This document shows, piece by piece, positions 17,664 to 25,518 of a stretch of 64,000 nt of DNA. The stretch is from the NCBI GenBank assembly GCA_965204715.1, contig OZ242009.1, positions 2,542,001 through 2,606,000 on the forward strand. Reading direction: 5' to 3'. The first letter of the stretch is position 1. Each line of letters begins with the position of its first letter. Under the pieces are notes generated by a model that had not been told where the DNA came from, did not search any database, and worked only from the letters and a program-made list of their open reading frames with translations. This stretch comes from CATOSP01 sp965204715. GTDB lineage: Bacteria; Chloroflexota; Dehalococcoidia; Lucifugimonadales; UBA3495. Both the position numbers and the translations under genes were made by a program.

Positions 17664-18026
17664 TCAACGGACGTGGCGGGCCTGTGCGGTTATCGCATCG
17701 CGCTCAGCTATTTCCTGCTCCACGCGGACTCCCATCTCGTCCCACTGCTCAGCCAGGTCCGTGATGGGTTCGTCGTCCTCGCTGGACTCGTCCGGGCCTC
17801 GGCGGACGAGTCGGTGCTCTCCGGAGCTTTTCAGCATGATCTCGCCCACGTCCTGGTGGATTTCCCTGAAACTGTTGTACTTGAGGATTTGTCCGTCGGC
17901 AAAGTTCAAAGTCCAGTCCTGTGTATCCAGGGTAGCCCAGATGTAGAAGTTGGCCGGGACCTGCTGGCCAGCTTCCACGTAGCCGAAGTTGTCTGATGTG
18001 TCGTGTTTGATGATGTGGACCCGCAT
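17664..18026 (-). CDS. Hypothetical protein between the two microprotein genes
   Basis: Unrecognised protein of about 120 aa, soluble, beginning MRVHIIKHDTSDNFGYVEAG. The first 75 residues look like alternating beta strands (ANFYIWATLDTQDWTLNFAD); the rest is acidic (DESSEDDEPITDLAEQWDEM) and ends in a charged helix. GGGGAG lies only 3 nt before the ATG at 18026; a second ATG 8 codons upstream (18050) is the alternative. The open frame extends much further upstream but that part is antisense to the terminator and microprotein B. It shares strand and neighbourhood with the microproteins, but no function can be assigned. Confidence 0.6.
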   Translation of the reverse strand: MRVHIIKHDTSDNFGYVEAGQQVPANFYIWATLDTQDWTLNFADGQILKYNSFREIHQDVGEIMLKSSGEHRLVRRGPDESSEDDEPITDLAEQWDEMGVRVEQEIAERDAITAQARHVR

Positions 18027-18082
18027 CTGCTCCCCTTTCCGGTACTGCATTGCCGAGATTGACAGCTTTGACCGTACATCAT

Positions 18083-18101
18083 ATTGAGTATGTACCTCAA
18101 T
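18083..18101. promoter_or_regulatory. Short palindrome upstream of the hypothetical gene
   Basis: ATTGAGTATGTACCTCAAT: arms ATTGAG and CTCAAT around a 7-nt centre, about 57 nt before the ATG at 18026. It could be an operator; it has no T-run and is short. Confidence 0.25.
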
Positions 18102-18226
18102 GGGGCATGGGTTTTTATGGGAGGACGGACCCTCAACGCCGCGTGGGGCTGGAGAGACCGTGGTGGGTCCACGTTTCAGGCCGTGAGCAGGGGGCCAAGT
18201 CTGGGATGAAGGGATGTGCAGAAGGC

Positions 18227-18262
18227 AAAAAAGGACCGGGAGATGCATCAGTCTCCCGGTCC
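18227..18262 (-). terminator. Strong terminator of microprotein B
   Basis: Minus-strand perfect stem GGACCGGGAGA / TCTCCCGGTCC followed by six Ts, 30 nt after the microprotein stop. It closes a complete transcription unit of about 150 nt carrying only the 27-codon gene. Confidence 0.9.
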
Positions 18263-18292
18263 AGTGTTCGTTGGGGTTTCCCGTTGGAGGGA

Positions 18293-18376
18293 TTACCGCC
18301 GCAGGAGTTTCTTCGGCAGCACTACCCATAGGGTGAAAAGTCCTACGAATGCTGCTGCGGCAATGATCGCCTCCAT
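18293..18376 (-). CDS. 27-residue single-helix membrane microprotein, copy B
   Basis: Translation is MEAIIAAAAFVGLFTLWVVL then PKKLLRR and TAA. It has one membrane helix and a basic tail, as in copy A. GAGGAGG stands 6 nt before the ATG, an excellent ribosome-binding site. It has its own promoter with a phased operator (18400-18460) and its own terminator (18227-18262), so it is a free-standing monocistronic gene and not a fragment of a longer one. It differs from copy A at four residues, all conservative (A/G, K/R). Function unknown; the shared operator with amt suggests a role under nitrogen or phosphate limitation. Confidence 0.8.
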   Translation of the reverse strand: MEAIIAAAAFVGLFTLWVVLPKKLLRR

Positions 18377-18399
18377 CGGTTCCTCCTCAAGTCAATTTC

Positions 18400-18460
18400 T
18401 ATATACCATTCTACAGGCTGGTGTTACAGACTATTTGCCATGTTGTTAAATCTTTGTTAA
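18400..18460 (-). promoter_or_regulatory. Promoter and 11-bp phased operator of microprotein B
   Basis: Minus-strand half-sites TTAAC, TTAAC, GCAAA and GTAAC begin at 18460, 18449, 18438 and 18427, steps of 11 bp. The last overlaps TGTAAC, 17 nt before a TATATA -10 (18400-18405). The layout is the same, base for base in spacing, as upstream of copy A. From 18461 to 18690 I see nothing else. Confidence 0.65.
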
Positions 18461-18690
18461 TTCCTTCACGATCTTTCGAACCTGCTTGCCGGGTATATGA
18501 CCCAACGAGCACCAGAAATTTGAGAGACCTCGCAACTTCCCGAACTATCCGGAACTCCCGTTAGCCGCCAAGACCTGGCGGGTCATCCCCATTGTTTTGT
18601 TGACGGAAGCTGGCGCTACCAACCTAAAATGAGTCCAAGGCGAGATATTTATTTGCCGGGAGTTGAGAGTCTTAGTCGGCTAAAGCGCGT

Positions 18691-20118
18691 TCAGTCGCGC
18701 GCCGCAGGGGCGAGCCGGCTGTGCCAGGCGGTCGCCTGTTCGTAGGAGTGTGCAGCGCGGAGCAGGGTTTCCTCAGCGAAAGGACGCGCCCCCAGTTGCA
18801 GGCCGATGGGGAGGTTGTCGGACGTGAAGCCGCCGGGGATGGAGATGGCTGGCAGCGCCGTCAGTGCGTAGCAGCCAGTGTAGGCACGGCGGAAGAAGAA
18901 CCGGGAACGCACGTCTTCCGGGGTCTCGAAGCTGGCGGTCAGGTCGGTATGCTTCGGAGCAGGATATGGGGCCGTGGCGGAGACCAGCACTTCCACTTGT
19001 TCCAGGGCATCCATGAACTGCCGACGGAGCATGACCCGGGCTTTGGCGGCGCGGTTGTATATCTTGGCCGGGACCAGAGACGCAGATTGGAGACGGGTCC
19101 TGGTGGCCGGGTCCAGCTCGTTCGGCCGGGTGCGCAAGATGTCGTCGCGGGCGCCTGCGCCTTCAGTATCGGCGATACCGACGAAGATTGCGCCAGCCAG
19201 GGAAATCAGGGGTATGCTGACCTCCTCGACTGACGCCCCCAAGCCCTTGAATACTTCCAGGGATGCTACGATTGACGCTCTGACCTCGGGATGTACATCC
19301 TCGCTCTCATGCAACTCTTTGATTACACCCACCCTCAGCCCCTTAACTCCTGACTCCAATGAAGCGGAGTAGTCCGGTACAGGCCGGCGGCTGGTGAATG
19401 GGTCTTTTGGATCATGTCCGGCAATTGCCTGGAGGACCAAGGCGCAGTCGCGTACTGTCTTCGTCATGGGAGCGGCGGCGTCCATGAACCAGCACATGGG
19501 AGTCATTCCGTAACGGCTCACTCTGGTGAAGGTCGGCCTCAGACCGACCACGCCGCAGTAGGATGCCGGGCCCCTGCCAGACCCGCCGGTATCCTCTCCC
19601 ACCGACGCCGCGCACAGATGGGCGGCTAGGGCGACGCCGGAACCGGCGCTGGACTCTCCGGGAGTACGTTCCAGGTCCCAGGGATTGCGGGGGATTCCCC
19701 ACGGCGGGGCCTGGGTGCCTCCCATTGCCAGTTCGCTCAGGTTGAGCTTGCCGAGGAGAATGGCCCCGGCCTGACGGAGGCGAGTTATCATCGTGGCGTC
19801 TTCAGTGGGCACGAAGTCCCGGTAGACCCGGGAGCCGTTGGTGGTCAGGATACCCTCGGTCCAGAACTGGTCCTTAACGGCGATGGGAACGCCGAACAAT
19901 TCGCCCTCCGCTTCTCCCCGTGCAAGGGCATGTTCCTGGATGTTAGCCGCGGCCAACGCCTCCTCCGAGCAGATGGTGATGTAGGCGTTGAGGCCGGAGT
20001 CAAGCCGGTCGATGCGGTCCAGGTATGACCGAACCGCTTCCACGGGGGAGATGCGGCCATTCCTGACGGCTTCGGCCGTCTCGGATGCGGACATGAGGTG
20101 GATGTTCTGGGTAGTCAT
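18691..20118 (-). CDS. Amidase-signature enzyme (GatA/AtzE-like)
   Basis: Amidase-signature hydrolase, 475 aa. The Ser-cisSer-Lys triad is visible: Lys in GVPIAVKDQFWTEG, cis-Ser in TPGESSAGSGVALA and nucleophile Ser in GEDTGGSGRGPASYCG. True GatA proteins have TGGSIRQPA at the last site, so TGGSGRGPA is a deviation, and no gatB is nearby. The upstream neighbour is a short GatC-like protein. Together they look like the GatA/GatC-derived hydrolase pairs such as AtzE-AtzG, as much as like the tRNA amidotransferase. The ATG at 20118 has AAGGA about 8 nt upstream; an ATG at 20169 is possible. The substrate cannot be told. Confidence 0.82.
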   Translation of the reverse strand: MTTQNIHLMSASETAEAVRNGRISPVEAVRSYLDRIDRLDSGLNAYITICSEEALAAANIQEHALARGEAEGELFGVPIAVKDQFWTEGILTTNGSRVYRDFVPTEDATMITRLRQAGAILLGKLNLSELAMGGTQAPPWGIPRNPWDLERTPGESSAGSGVALAAHLCAASVGEDTGGSGRGPASYCGVVGLRPTFTRVSRYGMTPMCWFMDAAAPMTKTVRDCALVLQAIAGHDPKDPFTSRRPVPDYSASLESGVKGLRVGVIKELHESEDVHPEVRASIVASLEVFKGLGASVEEVSIPLISLAGAIFVGIADTEGAGARDDILRTRPNELDPATRTRLQSASLVPAKIYNRAAKARVMLRRQFMDALEQVEVLVSATAPYPAPKHTDLTASFETPEDVRSRFFFRRAYTGCYALTALPAISIPGGFTSDNLPIGLQLGARPFAEETLLRAAHSYEQATAWHSRLAPAARD

Positions 20119-20234
20119 CTGCGTTGTCCTTGCCGGGATTGTCTGGGGGAATTCCGAAGATGCTGGCATACGTCAGCGCCAGTTGAGAGGACGGAGGTAA
20201 TCCGGACGCCGGGACGCGGGGGCGGGGCTGGCGA

Positions 20235-20420
20235 CTATTCATCATCGTCGGGGAAGATGACCACCGGCTCTACCCCGTCAATGTCCAACTCCTTAAGCCG
20301 GTCCAATTCCAGAATCAGGCTCTGGAAGCGACTGGTGACCTCAGTGACCTCTTCCTCGTTTATTTCGATGCCAGCCAGCCTGGCCAATTTACGTACCTGT
20401 TCTTCGTCAGGAGCGGTCAT
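20235..20420 (-). CDS. Short GatC-like protein
   Basis: 61 aa, beginning MTAPDEEQVRKLARLAGIEI, with the GatC N-terminal helices (LARLAGIEINEEEVTEVTSR, ILELDRLKELDIDGVEPV). Normal GatC has about 95 residues and continues into a C-terminal part that wraps GatA and contacts GatB; here the chain ends VVIFPDDDE right after the helix pair. A truncated GatC of this size is what AtzG looks like next to its amidase AtzE. AGAGGT precedes the ATG at 20420. It is separated from the amidase start by 116 nt on the same strand. Confidence 0.75.
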   Translation of the reverse strand: MTAPDEEQVRKLARLAGIEINEEEVTEVTSRFQSLILELDRLKELDIDGVEPVVIFPDDDE

Positions 20421-20603
20421 AAACACCTCTGTTCCAGTGGACACTGCTCTTGAAACTTCGGATCCTCATCGTCCCCTCCGGCCCTCTGCCGGTGCATGGG
20501 GCCGGCTTCTCAGTGGCCGGCTGTCGTCCAAGCTATAGAACTCTTTAGGGGTTACAATCGTAATCATAACCGAGACATGGCTGGAGGAATAGGAGGGGGA
20601 GTG

Positions 20604-22088
20604 ATGAGGAGAACCACAAGGGACGCCCCTGTTTATCTTCTGATTGGGCTGGTATTTGTGTGGCTGGTGGTGTCCGGCTGCGCCGACGTACCTGCCGCTG
20701 AGTCTCCAACACCGGCCCCCCCGGTGGTTGCTACCGCCATGCCGGAACCTTCCGGACCGGAGACGGTGGTTCCGACCACGCCACCATCGCCCGCCGAGAC
20801 CGTCGATGCACGGACAGTAGCGCCGGAGCGTGTGACCGAACCCCCCGTACAGGAACCTGCGCGGGCAGCGACCCCAACGCTGGCCCCCCCAACAGCGACT
20901 CCCACTCCTGCGAAATTCAGCGTTGCAGACCGCGAAGCCCTTGCTGAGTCTGCCTTCGGCTACTTGACTGAATTGTCGGAGGATGTAGGGCCGCGGGCAA
21001 GCGCAACGGAAGATGAACTGAAGGCTGCCGAGTTCCTGATGGGCCAATTCACGGAGTTAGGCTACAGTCCCGAGTTGCAGGAATTTGAGACGGAATCCCT
21101 GACGGCTGGCGTGGCAGTCATCGTTCCAGAACGCTCGGTGGATGAGGGTATCCGGGCCCGTCCCATGTCCGGGTCGATAGCAGGGACGGCGTCTGGGCGA
21201 CTGGAGTTCATTGGTCTTGGCAAGGCGGACGACCTGCCATCCAAGGGCCTGGAGGGCTATGTTGCGTTGGTCGAGCGGGGGGAGATCACTTTCCGAAGCA
21301 AAGTGGAACAGGTTGCTGGAGTCGGCGCAGTTGCCGCCGTGATCTTCAATGATCGTCCTGGTCTATTCCAGGGAACTCTGGGGCCGGTGAGGAGCGAGAT
21401 ACCTGCCGTAGCGATTTCCAGGGCAGATGGAGAAGAGCTGCGGAAATTGATTGCCGACGGCGAGGTTGAAGTCGCTGTGACAGTAGAAGAGGACTTGGAA
21501 GCATCCCGGAACATAATCATGGAAGTGCCCGGCGAGGGAAAGGACGTGGTGATTCTGGGTGCACACTACGATACGGTGCCGGATTCCATCGGAGCCAACG
21601 ACAACTCTTCGGGTATGGGAGTGTTGCTGGCCCTGGCCGAAGAGTTGGCCGGGCGTTCCTTCCCGTTCACCCTGCGGTTCATTGCATTCGGTTCTGAGGA
21701 GACCGGATTGCATGGCAGTCGGCATTACGTGAGCGAGTTGGCCGACGAGGAGTTGGACAATATCAGAGCCATGATTAACCTGGACGTGGTGGGCGCTGGC
21801 AAATCTCTCCGGGCGACGGGAGACCGTTGGCTGACCAGGCACGTATTGAATGCCGCCGACAGAGAAGGAATTGCTCTGACCGTCAACAGAGGATTCCGGG
21901 GAGGCGGCAGCGACCACGCCAGCTTCAGGGAAGTCGGGGTCCCGGCGATATTCTTCTACGGAGACGACCTGGCGCGCATTAACAGCCCGGAGGATACGAT
22001 GGAATTCATCAATCCGGACCTGTTGGGAGACACAGCCACGCTGGTGCTTGACTTGCTTGACTCCTTAGAGAACCTGCGGCAGCAATAG
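20604..22088 (+). CDS. M28-family aminopeptidase lipoprotein with PA domain
   Basis: Predicted secreted zinc aminopeptidase, 494 aa. It has a signal peptide with lipobox VVSG-C (residue ~25), then a long Pro/Thr/Ala linker to about residue 110. A protease-associated domain follows (GYVALVERGEITFRSK ... AVIFNDRPG). The M28 catalytic core has zinc ligands in GAHYDTVPDSIGANDNSSG (His, bridging Asp), EETGLHGSRHYV (Glu), INLDVVG (Asp) and GGGSDHASF (His). ATG 20604 lies just after AGGAGGGGG. It is probably involved in peptide scavenging at the cell surface. The downstream FIST gene is 107 nt away on the same strand. Confidence 0.92.
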   Translation: MRRTTRDAPVYLLIGLVFVWLVVSGCADVPAAESPTPAPPVVATAMPEPSGPETVVPTTPPSPAETVDARTVAPERVTEPPVQEPARAATPTLAPPTATPTPAKFSVADREALAESAFGYLTELSEDVGPRASATEDELKAAEFLMGQFTELGYSPELQEFETESLTAGVAVIVPERSVDEGIRARPMSGSIAGTASGRLEFIGLGKADDLPSKGLEGYVALVERGEITFRSKVEQVAGVGAVAAVIFNDRPGLFQGTLGPVRSEIPAVAISRADGEELRKLIADGEVEVAVTVEEDLEASRNIIMEVPGEGKDVVILGAHYDTVPDSIGANDNSSGMGVLLALAEELAGRSFPFTLRFIAFGSEETGLHGSRHYVSELADEELDNIRAMINLDVVGAGKSLRATGDRWLTRHVLNAADREGIALTVNRGFRGGGSDHASFREVGVPAIFFYGDDLARINSPEDTMEFINPDLLGDTATLVLDLLDSLENLRQQ

Positions 22089-22195
22089 CCGTTAATGCGA
22101 TGTCCGAACAGCCTTGGTATACTTGGCCATGAACCAGACGCCAATCTGACCTTGGCCCCCGTCCTGCAACGGGGCTGGCTATGGGAGGTTTCACA

Positions 22196-23380
22196 ATGAA
22201 ATGGGCTTCCGCCATATCCGAAGAGGCAGCCCTGGAAGATGCGATCAGAGAGTGCTGCGCCGGGGTGCGCCGCCAACTGGGAGACGAAACACCGCACCTG
22301 GCGGTAACCTTCGTTTCGGCCCACCACCAGGGCGAGTATGACCGGGTGGTGGAATTGGTCCAACAGGAGTTGCCGGGAGTTCCCCTGTTTGGCTGCTCCG
22401 GCGGCGGAATCATCGGGAACGGACAGGAAGTGGAGCAAAGGCCGGCGGTATCGATAACCGCGGCCAGCCTGCCGGACGTTGAGATAGTCCAGCGGTATCT
22501 GGACAACGACAGCCTTCCCGACCTGGACGCCGGTCCAGGGTCTTGGGAGGGCCTTTTCGGAGTTAGCCCCGATGACGCCCCGCAGTTCGTTATGCTGGCG
22601 GACCCGTTCTCATTCCCGGTTCAGAACCTTCTGTTGGGGATGGATTTCGCCTATAGCCGCTCAGCCAAGATCGGCGGCCTGGCCAGCGGGGGACAGCAGG
22701 GCGGCGGGAATGCCCTGTTCCTGGGCAACGAGACCCACCGTTCCGGGGCGGTGTGCCTGGCGCTGCACGGCAACATCACCGTGGACACCGTGGTGGCCCA
22801 GGGCTGCCGTCCCATCGGGAATACGATGCGCGTTACGGAAAGCCGCCGGAACCTGCTGATGCAATTGGACGGTCAGCCTCCTCTGGTGGTGCTGCGGGAG
22901 TTGTTCGAGACCTTGAGCGAAAGGGACCGGGGGCTGATACGCCACTCCCTCTTCCTTGGTGTGGTGATGGACGAGTTCCTTGAGGAGCCCAGGCAAGGGG
23001 ACTTCCTGATTCGCAACGTGGTCGGCATGGACGAGCGCAGCGGGGCGCTGGCCATTGGAGAACTTCTGAAAGAAGGACAACTCGTGCAGTTCCACCTGCG
23101 GGACGCCGAGACCTCCACCGAGGACCTGACGGCGGTCCTGGACCGCTATGCGGCAGACAACCGGGAAAACCAGATTCAAGGGGCGCTGCTGTTTTCCTGC
23201 CTTGGACGGGGCCAATACCTGTACGGGCGCCCTAATCATGACACCGACATCTTCCAAGAGAAACTCGGTTCGGTGCCCCTGGGTGGCTTCTTCTGCAACG
23301 GGGAGATCGGACCGGTCAGCGGCACGACATTCCTTCACGGGTACACCAGTTCCTTTGGCATCTTCCACCCGAAGCGTTAA
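22196..23380 (+). CDS. FIST domain sensory protein (FIST-N and FIST-C)
   Basis: 394 aa, cytosolic. FIST domains are predicted small-ligand, possibly amino-acid, sensor modules found with signalling proteins. The N-terminal half has VTFVSAHHQGEYDRVVELVQ and LFGCSGGGIIGNGQEVEQ. The C-terminal half has the family-typical AQGCRPIGNTMRVTES, GALLFSCLGRGQYLYGR and GFFCNGEIGPVSGTTFLHGY. No output domain (kinase, GGDEF) is fused. GGGAGG precedes the ATG at 22196. The next gene, 52 nt on, encodes a ligand-binding protein without signal peptide, suggesting joint work on one ligand. Confidence 0.88.
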   Translation: MKWASAISEEAALEDAIRECCAGVRRQLGDETPHLAVTFVSAHHQGEYDRVVELVQQELPGVPLFGCSGGGIIGNGQEVEQRPAVSITAASLPDVEIVQRYLDNDSLPDLDAGPGSWEGLFGVSPDDAPQFVMLADPFSFPVQNLLLGMDFAYSRSAKIGGLASGGQQGGGNALFLGNETHRSGAVCLALHGNITVDTVVAQGCRPIGNTMRVTESRRNLLMQLDGQPPLVVLRELFETLSERDRGLIRHSLFLGVVMDEFLEEPRQGDFLIRNVVGMDERSGALAIGELLKEGQLVQFHLRDAETSTEDLTAVLDRYAADNRENQIQGALLFSCLGRGQYLYGRPNHDTDIFQEKLGSVPLGGFFCNGEIGPVSGTTFLHGYTSSFGIFHPKR

Positions 23381-23432
23381 CCTGGCGGCTTTCGACTTGT
23401 TCCACCCAATATGACGGACGCAGGACGCGACT

Positions 23433-24602
23433 ATGCCAGTCCGAAGTCTTAAGGCTGGCCTCTCCGTTTCCCTGTCCGGTCAATTCCGAGTGCAAGGGGC
23501 GCAGGCACTGGCTGGGCTTCAAGCTTGGGCGGAGGACGTCAACCGCCTCGGGGGAGTCCACGCCGGAGCAGTTCAGCGGCCTGTTTCTGTGGTCTTCTAC
23601 GACGATGAAAGCCGGGCTGAACGGGCGCGCCTCGTCACCAAAAGGCTGATTACCGAAGATCGGGTTGACTTGCTATTTGGCCCGTACTCGGCCGGACTTA
23701 CAACCGCGGCGGTTGAGGTAGCCGAGGAACACGGCAGGTTGCTCTGGAACCAGGGAGGGGCGTCGGATGCAGTGTACCGGCAAGGTCATCATCTGGTCGT
23801 CGGAATTCTCACACCTGCCACTGAATACCTGGCTGGACTGCTACCATTGGTGCGACGTGCCGCCCCGGAGTCGAAGTCAATAGCAATTCTGCGAGCGTCC
23901 ACCGGAGCGTTCCCACGGACGGTCAGCGCAGGAGTGGAAGACCGGGCTGCGGAGTTGGGTTTCCAGGTTGAGAGGATATGGGAGTTCGAGGCGTCCATCA
24001 CCGACTTCAGACCACTCCTGAATGACTTGGCATCAAACCCGCCCGACGTTCTGGTAGGGGTGGGCCGGATAAGGAACGACCTGTTGCTGGCCCGTCAAAT
24101 CGCCGAGTCCAGCATGGCTATCAACGCAGCGGCCCTGGTGGCCACACCTATCCGGCAATTCGTTGAGGAGATGGGCGACCTGGCCGATGGGTTCATTGGG
24201 CCGAGCCAGTGGGAGCCGTCCGGGAGTTATCCCAACACCTTCGGGCCAACCGGCCGCGAGGTGTTGGAGTCCCTGGCAGGGCGAGGCCAGCAGGCCGTGG
24301 ACTATCCTATGGTGCAGTCCTACGCGGCTGGCCTTGTGGCCCAGAAATGCCTTGAACACGCGGGCAAGGCGGACGACCAGGCATTGCGCGACGCTGCCGG
24401 ACAACTGGAGTTCTCCACATTCTATGGCAAGTTCAAGATAGACCCGGAGACAGGCCGGCAGATAGGACATTCGGTGGTCCTTGTCCAGTGGCAGCAGGGG
24501 CGGAAGGTAATCGTCTGGCCATCGGAACAGGCGGAGCGTCCCCTAGCGTATCCCTGGCGGACCTGGACGCGAGAAATCCACACTGTTGAGGGCAAACGAT
24601 GA
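23433..24602 (+). CDS. Periplasmic-binding-protein homologue without signal peptide (LivJ/AmiC-like)
   Basis: 389 aa of the branched-chain amino acid/amide receptor family. It starts directly with the mature fold: LKAGLSVSLSGQFRVQGAQA, then GGVHAGAVQRPVSVVFYDDES and LLFGPYSAGLTTAAVEVAE. No signal peptide or lipobox precedes the first strand, and no transporter permease or ATPase genes flank it. That makes an intracellular sensor role (as for AmiC) more likely than transport, although a missed upstream start cannot be excluded. The preceding gene is a FIST sensor; the following SDR gene overlaps by 4 nt (ATGA), so it is translationally coupled. Confidence 0.85.
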   Translation: MPVRSLKAGLSVSLSGQFRVQGAQALAGLQAWAEDVNRLGGVHAGAVQRPVSVVFYDDESRAERARLVTKRLITEDRVDLLFGPYSAGLTTAAVEVAEEHGRLLWNQGGASDAVYRQGHHLVVGILTPATEYLAGLLPLVRRAAPESKSIAILRASTGAFPRTVSAGVEDRAAELGFQVERIWEFEASITDFRPLLNDLASNPPDVLVGVGRIRNDLLLARQIAESSMAINAAALVATPIRQFVEEMGDLADGFIGPSQWEPSGSYPNTFGPTGREVLESLAGRGQQAVDYPMVQSYAAGLVAQKCLEHAGKADDQALRDAAGQLEFSTFYGKFKIDPETGRQIGHSVVLVQWQQGRKVIVWPSEQAERPLAYPWRTWTREIHTVEGKR

Positions 24603-25432
24603 GGCTTGAAGGCCATACGGCGCTGATCACAGGGGCAGGGCGCGGTATCGGGCGGGCCATAGCAATGGTCTTCGCCTCTGAGGGCGCAAAGTTGGCGTTG
24701 GCGGCACGGTCCGGCGGGGAGCTTGAGGAAACTGCCCGCTTGGTCCGGGAGGCGGGTGCGGAGGCTATCGTTGTGATGGCTGACGTTACCGATGATGCTC
24801 AGGTCCGGACGATGGTGGAGCAGACGCTGGCGCACTATTCTACCATCGATGTTCTGGTCAACAGCGCAGGCATCGCCGGGCCGGTGGGACCGCTGCCGGA
24901 GAATGACGTTGGGCAGTGGGTCCGCACCGTGCAGGTGAACCTGATCGGGACTTACCTTTGCTGCCGGTACGTATTGCCGGTGATGTTGCGCCAGAACCGG
25001 GGCCGGGTCGTGAACCTGTCGGGGGCCGGCGCGACCAACGCATGGCAGGACATGTCTGCGTACTGTTCCAGCAAGGCGGCGGTGGTGCGGCTCACTGAGA
25101 CGCTGGCGCTGGAGCTTGAGGGAACAAACGTCCGGGTCAACGTGCTGGGGCCGGGGTCGGTCCATACCCGCATGTGGGAGGAGATACTGGAGGCCGGTAC
25201 GGCGGCTGGGAACCGGGAGTTGCAGGAACGCGGCGAGTTGGTTACCACGGGAGGAGGCGCTTCAATAGAGCGGGCCGCGGAGTTGGCGCTGTACCTGGCG
25301 AGCGACGAATCGGCAGATTTGAATGGGCGTCTCATCAGCGCAACGAGCGAAGATTTCCCATTCTCGCCGGAGACTCTGCGGCAGATCAAGGAGTCGGAAG
25401 CATTCCTGATTCGCCGGGTGGAGTTGGGGTAG
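24599..25432 (+). CDS. Short-chain dehydrogenase/reductase
   Basis: NAD(P)-dependent oxidoreductase, 277 aa. The cofactor motif TGAGRGIGRAIA, the NSAG motif (VLVNSAGIAG) and the active-site Tyr-x3-Lys (SAYCSSKAAVVRL) with the upstream Ser (NLSGAGA) are all present. The sequence after the first strand (ALAARSGGELEE) has an Arg, hinting at NADP. It overlaps the binding-protein gene by 4 nt. The substrate is unknown. Confidence 0.9.
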   Translation: MRLEGHTALITGAGRGIGRAIAMVFASEGAKLALAARSGGELEETARLVREAGAEAIVVMADVTDDAQVRTMVEQTLAHYSTIDVLVNSAGIAGPVGPLPENDVGQWVRTVQVNLIGTYLCCRYVLPVMLRQNRGRVVNLSGAGATNAWQDMSAYCSSKAAVVRLTETLALELEGTNVRVNVLGPGSVHTRMWEEILEAGTAAGNRELQERGELVTTGGGASIERAAELALYLASDESADLNGRLISATSEDFPFSPETLRQIKESEAFLIRRVELG

Positions 25433-25518
25433 GGGGATTGCCCTTGCTCTCAGACGTGGTTCTCCCCGATATTGAAGAGGCGCGGTCAAAAACAAGGGCA
25501 ATTGTCCCTACTTAGGGT

